NCBI RefSeq assembly: GCF_014235765.1
Contig: NZ_JACMYH010000005.1
Span: 159,490 to 223,489, forward strand
DNA: 64,000 nucleotides
Direction: 5' to 3'
From: Pseudomonas baltica
Lineage (GTDB): Bacteria; Pseudomonadota; Gammaproteobacteria; Pseudomonadales; Pseudomonadaceae
Shown: in pieces, positions 16,501-25,613 of the stretch
How the letters are laid out: each line of letters opens with the position of its first letter
How positions within the stretch are numbered: the stretch's first letter is position 1
Notes under the pieces: generated by a model
What the model was told of the DNA's origin: nothing
The model's input: the letters and a program-made list of their open reading frames with translations, nothing else
The model's database searches: none
Position numbers and translations under genes: made by a program

Positions 16501-18555
16501 TCAAGATTGTTTGGGTGTGCCCAGGGCCTTGAGCACGAACGCATATTCCAGGGCCACATCGCGCAGGCCCTGGTAACGGCCGCTCATGCCGCCGTGACCG
16601 GCACCCAGTTCGGTCTTCAGCAGCAGCAGGTTGTCGTCGGTCTTGCACGCGCGCAGGCGCGCTACCCACTTGGCGGCTTCCCAATACTGCACACGGCTGT
16701 CGTTGTAGCCGGCGACCACCAGCAGGTGCGGATACGCCTGCGCGGTGACGTTCTCGTACGGCGCGTAAGCCTTGATGCGCGCATGCACCTCGGGGTCCTG
16801 AGGGTTGCCCCACTCGTCATATTCGGTCACGGTCAGCGGCAGGTCGGGGTCCAGCATGGTGTTGAGCACATCGACGAACGGCACCTCCGCTACCGCCGCC
16901 TGGAACAGCTCCGGACGCTGGTTCAACACTGCGCCGATCAACAAACCGCCCGCGCTGCCGCCACTGATGACCAGCTGCTCGGCGCGCGTCAGCCCTTGCT
17001 CGATCAAGTATTCGGCACAGGCGATGAAATCGCTGAAGGTATTGCCTTTGTGTTCCTGCTTGCCAGCCCGATACCACGCCTCGCCCAACTCGCCGCCGCC
17101 GCGCACATGGGCGATGGCAAAGGCAATGCCGCGGTCCAGCAAACTCAACCGCGCATGGGAAAACCACGGATCCAGGCTCTCGCCGTAAGCGCCGTAGCCG
17201 TACAGGTACAGCGGCGTGGCCTGGTCGGCGAAGGCCTTCTTCACCACCCGGCTGATCGGCACCTGGGTACCGTCTGCGGCGGTGGCCCAGAGGCGCTGGC
17301 TGACATAGTCGTCGGCGTCGAACCGACCCAGCACCGGGGTCTGCTTGAGCACCACCTGGGCGCCGTCGCTCAGGTTCAGTTGGCGAACCTGGCCAGGCCG
17401 GTTCAAGGCTTCGTAGCGCAAGCGAATCTGCTCGCTGGCAAACTCCAGGCTGTCAGAGACATACAGGCTGTATGCGGCATCCGGCAGTTGCACCGGGTAG
17501 GGCGCCAGGCCCTGGGCATGGACTTCGATGATCGGCAGGCCGCGCGCGCGCAGGCTCAAGGTGAAGGCAGCGGCATTGAGGGTCACCCCTTCGAGCATCA
17601 CATCGTCACGGTGTGGGATCAGCGTTCGCCACTGCTCGCGAGTCGGCGCCGCGCCCGTGTCGGCGGCCTGGTACAAGGCGAAGTTGATGCCCGACTGGTT
17701 GCTGCGGATGAACCAGGTCCAGGCACCGTCGAGTTGGCCGTGATCCGGATAGTACTCATGGTCCTCGACCCTTGGCGCCAAGCAGGTGAAATCCCCTGCA
17801 GGCTGGTCGGCATCCAGCACCCAGGCTTCGCTGGTGGTCTTGCTGTTGAGCAGCAGGATCAGCTGGCGCTCCGAACTGGAACGGTAGCAGTGCAGGAAGA
17901 AGCGCCCGTCGTTCTCCTCGAATACCTGCTCGGCGCCGTCGCTGCCCAAGGTGTGGCGGTGCAGCCGGTGAGGGCGGTGGGTTTCGTCCAGTTCACCGAA
18001 GAACAGGGTCTGGCTGTCATTGGCCCAGGTCATGCTGCCGTCGCAATCCTCGAAAGGCAGCTCGACCACCGCATCGTTGCCCAGCTCCTTGACGAACAGG
18101 CGGTAGATCTCGTCGCCACTGGTGTCCAGGCTGTAGGCCAGGCGCTGGTGGTCAGGGCTGATGTTGAACGCGCCCATCGACAGGAAGCCACCGTTGGCCA
18201 GCACGTTAGGGTCCAGCAGCAACTGCTCTGAGTGCTCCTCGACCTGGGTCGAGCCGTCGTCCGGGCGTGCGCAGCGATAGTGCCGCGGGTACTCGTCGCC
18301 GGCCGTGGTGCGGGTGTAGTACAACCACGGCCCCCACGGCGAGGCGAGGGACAGGTCGGTTTCGCGGATGCGCCCCTTTATTTCCTCGAACAATTGCTCG
18401 CGCAGCTCGGCCTGGTCGGCCAGTTGTGCATCCTGCCAGGCGTTCTCGGCCTTGAGGTAGTCGAGCACGTCGGCGCGGTCGCGCACCTGCAGCCAGGCGT
18501 AGGGGTCGTCACCGGGGGCGACATGTGCGATGGGGGCGACGATAGGCTGGGACAT
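16501..18555 (-). CDS. ptrB: Oligopeptidase B (S9A prolyl-oligopeptidase family)
   Basis: This cytosolic serine peptidase cleaves short peptides after arginine or lysine. The N-terminal part of about 400 residues forms the beta-propeller lid that excludes large substrates. The C-terminal alpha/beta-hydrolase domain shows LYLYGYGAYGES, HVRGGGELGEAWY and the nucleophile motif ISGGSAGGLL. The aspartate follows in VAGYNDSRVQYWE and the histidine in LGAGHGGMSG. The length of 684 residues is normal. It is a single gene, convergent with the proline-rich protein and divergent from the membrane-protein gene. Confidence 0.93.
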   Translation of the reverse strand: MSQPIVAPIAHVAPGDDPYAWLQVRDRADVLDYLKAENAWQDAQLADQAELREQLFEEIKGRIRETDLSLASPWGPWLYYTRTTAGDEYPRHYRCARPDDGSTQVEEHSEQLLLDPNVLANGGFLSMGAFNISPDHQRLAYSLDTSGDEIYRLFVKELGNDAVVELPFEDCDGSMTWANDSQTLFFGELDETHRPHRLHRHTLGSDGAEQVFEENDGRFFLHCYRSSSERQLILLLNSKTTSEAWVLDADQPAGDFTCLAPRVEDHEYYPDHGQLDGAWTWFIRSNQSGINFALYQAADTGAAPTREQWRTLIPHRDDVMLEGVTLNAAAFTLSLRARGLPIIEVHAQGLAPYPVQLPDAAYSLYVSDSLEFASEQIRLRYEALNRPGQVRQLNLSDGAQVVLKQTPVLGRFDADDYVSQRLWATAADGTQVPISRVVKKAFADQATPLYLYGYGAYGESLDPWFSHARLSLLDRGIAFAIAHVRGGGELGEAWYRAGKQEHKGNTFSDFIACAEYLIEQGLTRAEQLVISGGSAGGLLIGAVLNQRPELFQAAVAEVPFVDVLNTMLDPDLPLTVTEYDEWGNPQDPEVHARIKAYAPYENVTAQAYPHLLVVAGYNDSRVQYWEAAKWVARLRACKTDDNLLLLKTELGAGHGGMSGRYQGLRDVALEYAFVLKALGTPKQS

Positions 18556-18674
18556 GAGCGGCTCTCTTGGTGCGGGTGCTGGCGGTGCATGCCCCGGGGC
18601 ACGACAACAGCAGCGCCGGGCAGGCGAAAAGCCGTTATCATAAGCGCCTATTTGCCTGCCATGCCACGGACACC

Positions 18675-19154
18675 ATGACCGAGAACGACTATTTCCTCGC
18701 CTGGGGTATCTACGCCTTCGCCGCCCTGGGCTGCATTCTGGTGTGGTTTCGTATCACCCGCTGGATGTGGCGCTACCTGCGCGAGCCCTTGCGCCTGCTC
18801 GGCGTGGTGCTGCTGCTGACGCCCACCGTGGTCGACCCGGCCCGCGACCTGCTGGCCCCGGCCGTGGCGATCAGCGCCCTGGAGCTGTTGTTCAAGATGG
18901 GCGGCAGTGCCTGGGGCGCGATTTCCGACCTGACCATGGCCGCAGTGATTGCCTTGGGCGTTTACGTGATTTTCGCTCTGGTGCGCCTGCCGTTCCTGCG
19001 CAAGGCCCAGGCCCGGCGCCTGGCGCAGGCTGAAGCAGACGCCGCACGGCACGATGGCGATGCCGCCGCGGCTGCGCGGCCCATCGAGCCGCGCGAAGAA
19101 CGTCCGGTGCCCACGCCGCCACGGGACAACCTGCGGGTCGAACCGCGCATCTGA
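18675..19154 (+). CDS. Inner-membrane protein of unknown function
   Basis: The 159-residue product has an N-terminal hydrophobic helix (FLAWGIYAFAALGCILVWF), one or two more between residues 38 and 105 (LLGVVLLLTPTVVDPARDLL, LTMAAVIALGVYVIFALV) and a long charged, alanine-rich cytoplasmic tail. There is no named domain that I recognise. It precedes the YafJ-type amidotransferase and the DUF2937-like gene on the same strand with short gaps (30 and 42 bp), so the three may form an operon. Confidence 0.65.
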   Translation: MTENDYFLAWGIYAFAALGCILVWFRITRWMWRYLREPLRLLGVVLLLTPTVVDPARDLLAPAVAISALELLFKMGGSAWGAISDLTMAAVIALGVYVIFALVRLPFLRKAQARRLAQAEADAARHDGDAAAAARPIEPREERPVPTPPRDNLRVEPRI

Positions 19155-19184
19155 ATCCACGTTCCATCGTCTCGAGTACCGTGC

Positions 19185-19967
19185 ATGTGTGAACTTCTGG
19201 GCATGAGTGCCAACGTACCGACCGATATCGTTTTCAGCTTCACCGGCCTGATGCAGCGCGGCGGCCGCACCGGTCCGCACCGCGACGGCTGGGGCATCGC
19301 TTTCTATGAAGGCCGTGGCCTGCGCCTGTTCCAGGACCCAACCGCGAGCAGCGAGTCGGAAGTGGCGCAGCTGGTGCAGCGCTATCCGATCAAGAGCGAA
19401 GTGGTCATCGGCCACATTCGCCAGGCCAACGTCGGCAAGGTCTGCCTGGCCAATACCCATCCCTTCGTGCGTGAGCTGTGGGGACGCAACTGGTGCTTCG
19501 CCCACAATGGCCAACTGGCCGAGTTCAACCCGCGCGCCGATTTTTACCGCCCCGTGGGTGATACCGACAGCGAAGCGGCGTTCTGCGACCTGCTCAACCG
19601 CGTCCGCGAATGCTTTCCCGAGCCGGTCGAGTTCGAGCGACTGTTGCCCATCCTCGTGCAGGCCTGCGAGCAGTACCGTGGCCAGGGTGTGTTCAATTGC
19701 CTGCTCAGTGACGGCGACTGGCTGTTCTGCTTCTGCTCGACAAAGTTGGTGCACATTACCCGGCGGGCACCTTTCGGTCCGGCCCGGCTCAAAGACGTGG
19801 ACGTGATCGTGGATTTCCAGGCCGAGACCACGCCCGACGATGTGGTCACGGTGATCGCCACCGAGCCGCTGACCGAGAACGAAACCTGGAACCGCTACGC
19901 GCCCGGCAACTGGGGCCTGTGGCGCCAGGGCGAATGCGTGGCCACCGGGCAGGCGCAGCCTGCCTGA
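19185..19967 (+). CDS. yafJ: Class II glutamine amidotransferase (YafJ-like)
   Basis: The initiator is followed directly by the catalytic cysteine (MCELLGMSANVPTDI), the hallmark of Ntn-type glutamine amidotransferases that release ammonia from glutamine. RTGPHRDGWGIAFYEG near residue 30, GHIRQAN near residue 70 and NTHPFVRELWGRNWCFAHNGQL near residue 90 complete the glutaminase site. The protein is 260 residues and consists of this domain only, as in YafJ; no synthase domain is fused and the acceptor is unknown. The gene lies in a run of three plus-strand genes. Confidence 0.88.
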   Translation: MCELLGMSANVPTDIVFSFTGLMQRGGRTGPHRDGWGIAFYEGRGLRLFQDPTASSESEVAQLVQRYPIKSEVVIGHIRQANVGKVCLANTHPFVRELWGRNWCFAHNGQLAEFNPRADFYRPVGDTDSEAAFCDLLNRVRECFPEPVEFERLLPILVQACEQYRGQGVFNCLLSDGDWLFCFCSTKLVHITRRAPFGPARLKDVDVIVDFQAETTPDDVVTVIATEPLTENETWNRYAPGNWGLWRQGECVATGQAQPA

Positions 19968-20009
19968 TACCCCACCGTGGCGCTGCCACCTTTGACTGAG
20001 AGGACGTTC

Positions 20010-20549
20010 ATGCTGCGAAGCTACCTGCGACTTGTGCTGTTTGCCGTCGGCTTGCTGGTGGGTGTGCAAGTACCCGGCGTGATCAACGACTACAGCCAGC
20101 GGGTCGAGGCCCATCGGCTCGAAGCGCAGCAGAGCCTGCGTGGTTTCAGCGAGACCGCGCAGCGCTTCTTCAATGGCGACCTGCAGGCGCTGGTGGCGCA
20201 CTACCGTGCCAGTGAAGACCCGGTGTTCCGCAGCGACGCCGCCAGCATCGGCGCGCTGCTGGCCCGCAACCAGTTGCTGGAACGCGAGTGGCAAGCGCTG
20301 CAAGGGCCCTGGTATGCGAAAGCCTGGCATGTGGTGGCCCAGGCCGATCCGCAATTGCGTCAGGAAACCTTGAATGGCTACAGCTATCAGGTGCTGCTGG
20401 CGCCTGAGGCAATTGCCTGGGGCATCGCCTGTGCCCTGGTGCTGGCCTGGGTGGTGGAATGCATCATCCTGTTCATCGGCTGGACCCTGTGGTTCGGCCG
20501 CCGCCGTGCCAAACCCGTGGCCGAGCCCCTGGTACGCCGCGAACGCTAG
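20010..20549 (+). CDS. DUF2937-like membrane protein
   Basis: The 179-residue product has two transmembrane helices, at residues 7-25 (LVLFAVGLLVGVQVPGVI) and about 131-158 (IAWGIACALVLAWVVECIILF). A periplasmic loop of about 105 residues lies between, beginning NDYSQRVEAHRLEAQQSL. This matches the DUF2937 layout. GAGAGGA lies seven bases before ATG 20010; an upstream GTG at 19977 is less likely. It is the last gene of the plus-strand run, followed by a single REP element. The function is unknown. Confidence 0.7.
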   Translation: MLRSYLRLVLFAVGLLVGVQVPGVINDYSQRVEAHRLEAQQSLRGFSETAQRFFNGDLQALVAHYRASEDPVFRSDAASIGALLARNQLLEREWQALQGPWYAKAWHVVAQADPQLRQETLNGYSYQVLLAPEAIAWGIACALVLAWVVECIILFIGWTLWFGRRRAKPVAEPLVRRER

Positions 20550-20568
20550 AGCGTGCTCCTACCTTCAC

Positions 20569-20593
20569 CGTAGGAGCGGTCAGCGGCCGCGAA
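20569..20593 (-). repeat. Single REP element
   Basis: CGTAGGAGCGGTCAGCGGCCGCGAA, one copy in the orientation opposite to the TTCGCGGCC form, sits between two convergent genes, where it may act as a transcript-end hairpin. Confidence 0.7.
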
Positions 20594-20612
20594 CGACCTC
20601 ACGCAACACCTC

Positions 20613-21791
20613 TCACTTGGCCAGGTAGCGCATCCCGTCTTCCAGGCCACTCAGGGTCAGCGGGTACATTCGCTGCTCCACCAGATCGCGAATGATGTGC
20701 GTCGACGCCGTGTACCCCCAGGTGTTCTCGGGGTAGGGATTGATCCAGATCAATTTGCGGTAGGTCTGCATGAAACGCTGCAACCAGACCAACCCCGCTT
20801 CTTCGTTCCAATGCTCGACGCTACCGCCCGGATGGGTGATCTCGTAGGGAGCCATGGCGGCGTCGCCGATAAACACCACCTTGTAGTCGGGGCCGTACTT
20901 GTGCAGCAGGTCGTGGGTGCTGATGCGCTCGGCGTTGCGACGCTGGTTGTCCTTCCAGACCGTCTCGTAGACACAGTTGTGGAAGTAGAAATACTCGAGG
21001 TGCTTGAGCTCGGTACGGCAGGCCGAGAACAACTCTTCGCAGACCTTGACGTGGGCGTCCATCGAACCGCCGATATCGAACAGCAGCAACAGCTTCACGT
21101 TGTTGCGCCGCTCGGGACGCAACTGGATGTTGAGCAGCCCGCCATCGCGTGCGGTGTGGTCGATGGTGCCGTCGATGTCCAGCTCTTCGGCCGCCCCTTG
21201 CCGGGCAAACTGGCGCAATCGACGCAGTGCCACCTTGATGTTGCGCGTACCCAGTTCCACGCTGTCATCCAGGTTGCGGTACTCGCGCTGATCCCAGACC
21301 TTCACCGCCTTGCCCTGGCGCTCGCCGGCATCGCCCACGCGAATGCCTTCGGGGTGATAGCCACCCGAGCCGAACGGACTGGTGCCGCCGGTGCCGATCC
21401 ACTTGCTGCCGCCGGCATGCCGGCCTTTCTGTTCCTCCAGGCGCTGCTTGAAGGCCTCGATCAGCTTGTCCAGCCCGCCCAGGGACTGGATCTGCGCACG
21501 TTCCTCGGCGCTCAACGAGCGCTCGAACTCCTTGCGCAGCCATTCTTCCGGGATCAGTGCTTCGAGGTGTTGATCGAGGTGCTGCAGGCCATTGAAATAG
21601 GCTGAAAACGCCCGGTCGAATTTGTCGAAGTGACGTTCGTCCTTGACCAGTATCGCCCGCGCCAGAAAGTAGAATTCGTCCATGTCGGCGAACGTCACGC
21701 GATGTTCCAGGGCATTGATCAGGTCGAGCAGCTCACGCACCGACACCGGCACTTTGGCCGCGCGCATTTCATTGAATAGGTTGAGCAGCAT
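20613..21791 (-). CDS. VWA domain-containing protein, CoxE-like
   Basis: The 392-residue product has a helical N-terminal region (MLLNLFNEMRAAKVPVSVRELLD) and a C-terminal von Willebrand A domain starting about residue 205. The metal-ion site reads LLLFDIGGSMDAHV: the DxSxS motif has glycine instead of the first serine, as in many CoxE-like proteins. The second metal loop is probably FIGDAAMAPYEI. It is encoded directly after a MoxR ATPase (31-bp gap). Such pairs act as chaperones that insert cofactors or remodel protein complexes; the client here is unknown. Confidence 0.85.
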   Translation of the reverse strand: MLLNLFNEMRAAKVPVSVRELLDLINALEHRVTFADMDEFYFLARAILVKDERHFDKFDRAFSAYFNGLQHLDQHLEALIPEEWLRKEFERSLSAEERAQIQSLGGLDKLIEAFKQRLEEQKGRHAGGSKWIGTGGTSPFGSGGYHPEGIRVGDAGERQGKAVKVWDQREYRNLDDSVELGTRNIKVALRRLRQFARQGAAEELDIDGTIDHTARDGGLLNIQLRPERRNNVKLLLLFDIGGSMDAHVKVCEELFSACRTELKHLEYFYFHNCVYETVWKDNQRRNAERISTHDLLHKYGPDYKVVFIGDAAMAPYEITHPGGSVEHWNEEAGLVWLQRFMQTYRKLIWINPYPENTWGYTASTHIIRDLVEQRMYPLTLSGLEDGMRYLAK

Positions 21792-21822
21792 GGCGCACGC
21801 CCTCGCAGTCGAAAAAGGAGGA

Positions 21823-22668
21823 TCAGCGGTTGCCGCGTCGGCTCATGAACGCCAGGCGTTCGAGCAATTGCACGTCCTGTTCGTTCTTGACCAGTGCACC
21901 GGCCAGCGGTGGGATGGCCTTGGTCGGATCACGTTCGCGCAGCACGGCTTCGCCGATGTTGTCGGCCATCAGCAGTTTGAGCCAGTCGACCAGCTCGGAG
22001 GTGGAGGGCTTCTTTTTCAGGCCGGGCACCTTGCGCACGTCGAAGAACACGTCCAGGGCTTCGGCCACCAGGGTTTTCCTTATGTCGGGGTAGTGTACGT
22101 CGACGATGCGTTGCAGGGTCGTGCGGTCGGGAAAGGCGATGTAGTGGAAGAAGCAGCGACGCAGGAATGCGTCGGGCAGCTCCTTTTCGTTGTTGGAGGT
22201 AATGATGATGATCGGGCGGTGACGGGCCTTGATGGTTTCGTTGGTCTCATAGACATAGAACTCCATCTTGTCGAGTTCCTGCAGCAGGTCGTTGGGGAAC
22301 TCGATGTCGGCCTTGTCGATTTCATCGATCAGCAGGATGACCCGCTCGTCCGCCTCGAACGCCTCCCACAGCTTGCCTTTCTTCAGGTAGTTGCGCACAT
22401 CGTGGACCTTGTCCACGCCCAGTTGCGAGTCGCGCAGGCGGCTGACCGCATCGTACTCGTACAGCCCCTGGTGGGCTTTGGTGGTGGACTTGATGTGCCA
22501 GGTGATCAGGCGCGCGCCGAAGGACTCGGCCAGTTGTTCGGCCAGCATGGTTTTGCCAGTGCCTGGCTCGCCCTTGACCAGCAGGGGTCGTTGCAGGGTG
22601 ATCGCGGCATTGACCGCCAGCTTGAGGTCGTCGGTGGCGACATAGGCGGGAGTGCCTTCGAACTTCAT
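21823..22668 (-). CDS. MoxR-family AAA+ ATPase
   Basis: The 281-residue ATPase shows Walker A (LLVKGEPGTGKTMLAEQLAE) near residue 30, Walker B (VILLIDEIDKADIEFPN) near residue 110, sensor 1 (IIITSNNEKELPDAFLRRC) and an arginine finger region. MoxR ATPases work with VWA proteins to activate or assemble metal-dependent enzymes, and a VWA gene follows immediately. ATG 22668 has GAGGA about eight bases upstream and fits other family starts; upstream sequence is REP-derived. The client enzyme is not nearby. Confidence 0.9.
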   Translation of the reverse strand: MKFEGTPAYVATDDLKLAVNAAITLQRPLLVKGEPGTGKTMLAEQLAESFGARLITWHIKSTTKAHQGLYEYDAVSRLRDSQLGVDKVHDVRNYLKKGKLWEAFEADERVILLIDEIDKADIEFPNDLLQELDKMEFYVYETNETIKARHRPIIIITSNNEKELPDAFLRRCFFHYIAFPDRTTLQRIVDVHYPDIRKTLVAEALDVFFDVRKVPGLKKKPSTSELVDWLKLLMADNIGEAVLRERDPTKAIPPLAGALVKNEQDVQLLERLAFMSRRGNR

Positions 22669-22755
22669 GGGGCTGTCCTCGGTGATCAAAAGTGGTGGCC
22701 GACTATATAGCGCAACGAGCTGCTTGTGGTGTGCCAGAAGGCTTGGCGCAACCCC

Positions 22756-22844
22756 CGTAGGAGCGGTCAGTGGCCGCGAACGGTGCCACGCGGTGCGCCA
22801 GATACACTGCAGCGCCTGGTTCGCGGCCAAAGACCGCTCCTACG
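22756..22844. repeat. Inverted pair of REP elements
   Basis: CGTAGGAGCGGTCAGTGGCCGCGAA at 22756-22780 faces TTCGCGGCCAAAGACCGCTCCTACG at 22820-22844. The pair lies in the 237-bp gap between the DUF748 gene's end and the moxR start. Nothing else is evident there. Confidence 0.75.
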
Positions 22845-22905
22845 AGAAAACCCAAGGAGAGCGGCTGGCCCTCTGCCCGCGAAGGGGCCAGGCCTGTCAG
22901 TCACC

Positions 22906-23982
22906 TCATTGCTGCTTCGGCGGCGCCTGTTCGTAGCGTGCATTGAAAGCCTGCACGAACCCGTTGCGCAAGATCTGCCAGAACGCCTGCAACGGGCTGA
23001 TGTCCTGACGATGCACATTGCCGCTGAGTTCGACCCGGGTCGCGAACTGGTTCTGCGACTGGTTTTTCAATACCGTCTCGGTCCCGCCCACCACGGCCTC
23101 CCAGATGGAACGCAAGATGCCCTTGTCCTTGTTCTCGACGTCCTGTTGCCAGTTGAACACGTCGACATTGTGCAACAGCGGTTTGATGTAACCGCTCAAA
23201 CGGGCGTTGTCGGCGTCGGCCTCGATCACGATGTCGCCACTGCCGGCGTTGAAATCGAACTTGCCATAGGCACCCGAGAAATCGTTGAGCCGACGCAACT
23301 CGATGCCGGTGGCGCGCAAGCGGAATTCGAAGTCTTCGAAGTTGCTGAACGGATCGAACGTGGCGGTGCTTTCAATGGGGGCCTGGCCGAACAGCTTGGC
23401 GTGGCCTTCGAAACGCGCATCGCGCTTGCCTTCGAGGTCCTCGACATTGGTCAGGTTGTACAGGCTGGCGTTGACCTGGGTGGCGCTGAGGTTGACCTGG
23501 GGTTTGGACGAGAAATTGCGGAAGCTGATCTTGCCATCGTTGACCCGCACTTCGTTCAAGGTGATCGGCAGCAGCTTGTTCATCTGGTCGCGCCAGTCGG
23601 TGCCGGCACCGGTCTGGGTGGCCTGCTTGTTGGTACCACCGTCGACGAAGTTGAGCTCGGGGTGCAGGAACTCCACATGTGCGACCACAGCATGCTTGTT
23701 CCACAGGGCGTGCCAGCTCACCGCGATATCGATCACCGGCGCATCGAGCAGCGGCACGGGCACTTTGCCGGAGGTCTTGACGATCTGCAGGCCGTTGATC
23801 TGATAGGCGCCGCGCCACCAGGCCAGGTCGACGTCGCTGACGCGGCCCTTGTAGTCACCCATGTCGGCCAGCTTGTCGTTCAAGTAGTCGCGCACCAGAT
23901 AGGGCAGGGCGATGTGCAGCCCCAGCACCAATACGACCAGGCCGGTCACGGTCCATAGCGGCCAGCTGTAACGACGTTTCAT
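22906..23982 (-). CDS. DUF748 / AsmA-like membrane-anchored protein
   Basis: The 358-residue product has one N-terminal transmembrane helix (WTVTGLVVLVLGLHIALPYLV) and a large periplasmic domain of repeating beta strands. This domain contains the DUF748 blocks GRVSDVDLAWWRGAYQINGLQI and LLPITLNEVRVNDGKISFRNF. Proteins of this type belong to the AsmA superfamily, some members of which bridge the periplasm and move phospholipids. This one is short and its job is unknown. It is divergent from cysK across a 123-bp gap. Confidence 0.75.
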   Translation of the reverse strand: MKRRYSWPLWTVTGLVVLVLGLHIALPYLVRDYLNDKLADMGDYKGRVSDVDLAWWRGAYQINGLQIVKTSGKVPVPLLDAPVIDIAVSWHALWNKHAVVAHVEFLHPELNFVDGGTNKQATQTGAGTDWRDQMNKLLPITLNEVRVNDGKISFRNFSSKPQVNLSATQVNASLYNLTNVEDLEGKRDARFEGHAKLFGQAPIESTATFDPFSNFEDFEFRLRATGIELRRLNDFSGAYGKFDFNAGSGDIVIEADADNARLSGYIKPLLHNVDVFNWQQDVENKDKGILRSIWEAVVGGTETVLKNQSQNQFATRVELSGNVHRQDISPLQAFWQILRNGFVQAFNARYEQAPPKQQ

Positions 23983-24013
23983 GGCAGACTCTCCAGAAAG
24001 ATAGTTAGCGATT

Positions 24014-24027
24014 GACTGTCCACAGTC
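24014..24027. promoter_or_regulatory. Inverted repeat in the DUF748-cysK divergent promoter region
   Basis: GACTGT-CC-ACAGTC is a perfect 6-2-6 inverted repeat, 79 bp before the cysK ATG and 32 bp before the DUF748 start. It could be an operator for either gene. No known factor is matched. Confidence 0.25.
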
Positions 24028-24105
24028 TCATCCGTTCGCTGGACTCGCCCCCATCGCGGGCTTAACCTTGGATTTTTCCTGCTGCAGCACAAGGACCCTT
24101 ACGCC

Positions 24106-25080
24106 ATGAGCCGCATTTACGCCGACAACGCCCATTCCATTGGCAACACGCCGTTGGTGCAGATCAACCGCATCGGTCCGCGCGGGGTGACCCTGCTGGC
24201 CAAGATCGAGGGGCGCAACCCCGGCTACTCGGTCAAGTGCCGCATTGGCGCGAGCATGATCTGGGACGCTGAAAGCTCGGGCAAGCTCAAGCCGGGCATG
24301 ACCATCGTCGAGCCGACGTCGGGCAATACCGGCATCGGCCTGGCATTCGTGGCCGCTGCGCGCGGCTACAAGCTCATGCTGACCATGCCCGCGTCCATGA
24401 GCCTGGAGCGCCGCAAGGTGCTCAAGGCGCTGGGTGCCGAACTGGTGCTGACCGAGCCGGCCAGGGGCATGAAGGGCGCCATCGAAAAGGCAGGGGAGAT
24501 CGTCGCCAGTGATCCCGAGCTGTATTTCATGCCCCAGCAGTTCGACAACCCGGCCAATCCGGCCATTCATGAAAAGACCACTGGGCCGGAGATCTGGAAC
24601 GACACCGACGGCGCCGTTGATGTGCTGGTGGCAGGTGTGGGTACCGGCGGTACCATTACCGGTATCTCGCGCTACATCAAGCACGTCCAGGGCAAGTCGA
24701 TTCTCAGCGTCGCGGTCGAACCACTGGGTTCGCCCATCATCACCCAGGCCATGGCTGGCCAGGAAATCAGCCCGGCACCCCACAAGATTCAGGGCATCGG
24801 CGCCGGCTTCATCCCGAAGAACCTCGACCTGTCGCTGGTGGATCGGGTCGAGCTGGTCAGTGACGACGAAGCCAAGGCCATGGCGCGGCGCCTGATGCAG
24901 GAGGAGGGCATCCTCTGCGGTATTTCCTGTGGCGCAGCCATGGCGGCCGCGGCCAAGCTGGCGGAAAAGCCGGAAATGCAGGGCAAGACCATCGTGGTGA
25001 TCCTGCCCGATTCGGGCGAGCGTTACCTGTCGAGCATGCTGTTCAGCGACCTGTTCACCGAAACCGAACTGCAGGCTTGA
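24106..25080 (+). CDS. cysK: Cysteine synthase A (O-acetylserine sulfhydrylase)
   Basis: CysK makes L-cysteine from O-acetylserine and sulfide using pyridoxal phosphate. The pyridoxal lysine lies in NPGYSVKCRIG near residue 44, the substrate loop is PTSGNTGIGLAFVAAARGY near residue 70, and the phosphate cup is VAGVGTGGTITGISRYIK near residue 178. The C-terminal GISCGAAMAAA serine region is also present. The length of 324 residues and the motifs favour CysK over CysM. The start has AAGGA nine bases upstream. The gene is followed by a REP array. Confidence 0.93.
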   Translation: MSRIYADNAHSIGNTPLVQINRIGPRGVTLLAKIEGRNPGYSVKCRIGASMIWDAESSGKLKPGMTIVEPTSGNTGIGLAFVAAARGYKLMLTMPASMSLERRKVLKALGAELVLTEPARGMKGAIEKAGEIVASDPELYFMPQQFDNPANPAIHEKTTGPEIWNDTDGAVDVLVAGVGTGGTITGISRYIKHVQGKSILSVAVEPLGSPIITQAMAGQEISPAPHKIQGIGAGFIPKNLDLSLVDRVELVSDDEAKAMARRLMQEEGILCGISCGAAMAAAAKLAEKPEMQGKTIVVILPDSGERYLSSMLFSDLFTETELQA

Positions 25081-25105
25081 TCGCTGTTGTGTGACGGCTG
25101 ACGCC

Positions 25106-25613
25106 TTCGCGGCCGATGACCGCTCCTACGGCCATACACCACCCCCCGTAGGAGCGGCCCGCGGCCGCGAAAGCCACGCCGCGGTATATCTGACACACCG
25201 CGCTGGCCTTTTCGCGGCCAATGACCGCTCCTACGGGTATACGCCACCTCCGTAGGAGCGGCCCACAGCCGCGAAAGCCACGCCGCGGTATATCTGACAC
25301 ACCGCGCTGGCCTATTCGCGGCCGATGACCGCTCCTACGGGTATACACCACCTCCGTAGGAGCGGCCCGCGGCCGCGAAAGCCGCGCCGCGGTATATCTG
25401 ACACACCGCGCTGGCCTTTTCGCGGCCAATGACCGCTCCTACGGGTATACGCCACCCCCGTAGGAGCGGCCCGCGGCCGCGAAAGCCTCGCCGCGGTATA
25501 TCTGACACACCGCGCTGGCCTATTCGCGGCCGATGACCGCTCCTACGGGTATACGCCACCTCCGTAGGAGCGGCCCGCGGCCGCGAAAGCCGCGCCGCGG
25601 TATGCCTGGCACA
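25106..25613. repeat. Five-unit tandem array of paired REPs (BIME)
   Basis: A unit of about 104 bp is repeated nearly five times, with TTCGCGGCC beginning at 25106, 25211, 25315, 25419 and 25523. Each unit holds two REP palindromes facing each other (TTCGCGGCC..GACCGCTCCTACG and CGTAGGAGCGGCCCGCGGCCGCGAA), with GGTATACGCCACCTC between them. A constant linker, GCCGCGGTATATCTGACACACCGCGCTGGCC, is shortened here to its core GGTATATCTGACACACCGCG. Units 2 and 4 share TTTTCGCGGCCAATGACC, while units 3 and 5 share TATTCGCGGCCGATGACC, so the array also has a period of about 208 bp. It fills the 634-bp gap between cysK and lpxO. I see no gene in it. Confidence 0.92.

Noticed and set aside
25106..25613. 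CRISPR array
   Set aside because: The unit is about 104 bp, the spacers are themselves near-identical, and no cas genes are present. It is a BIME-type REP array.
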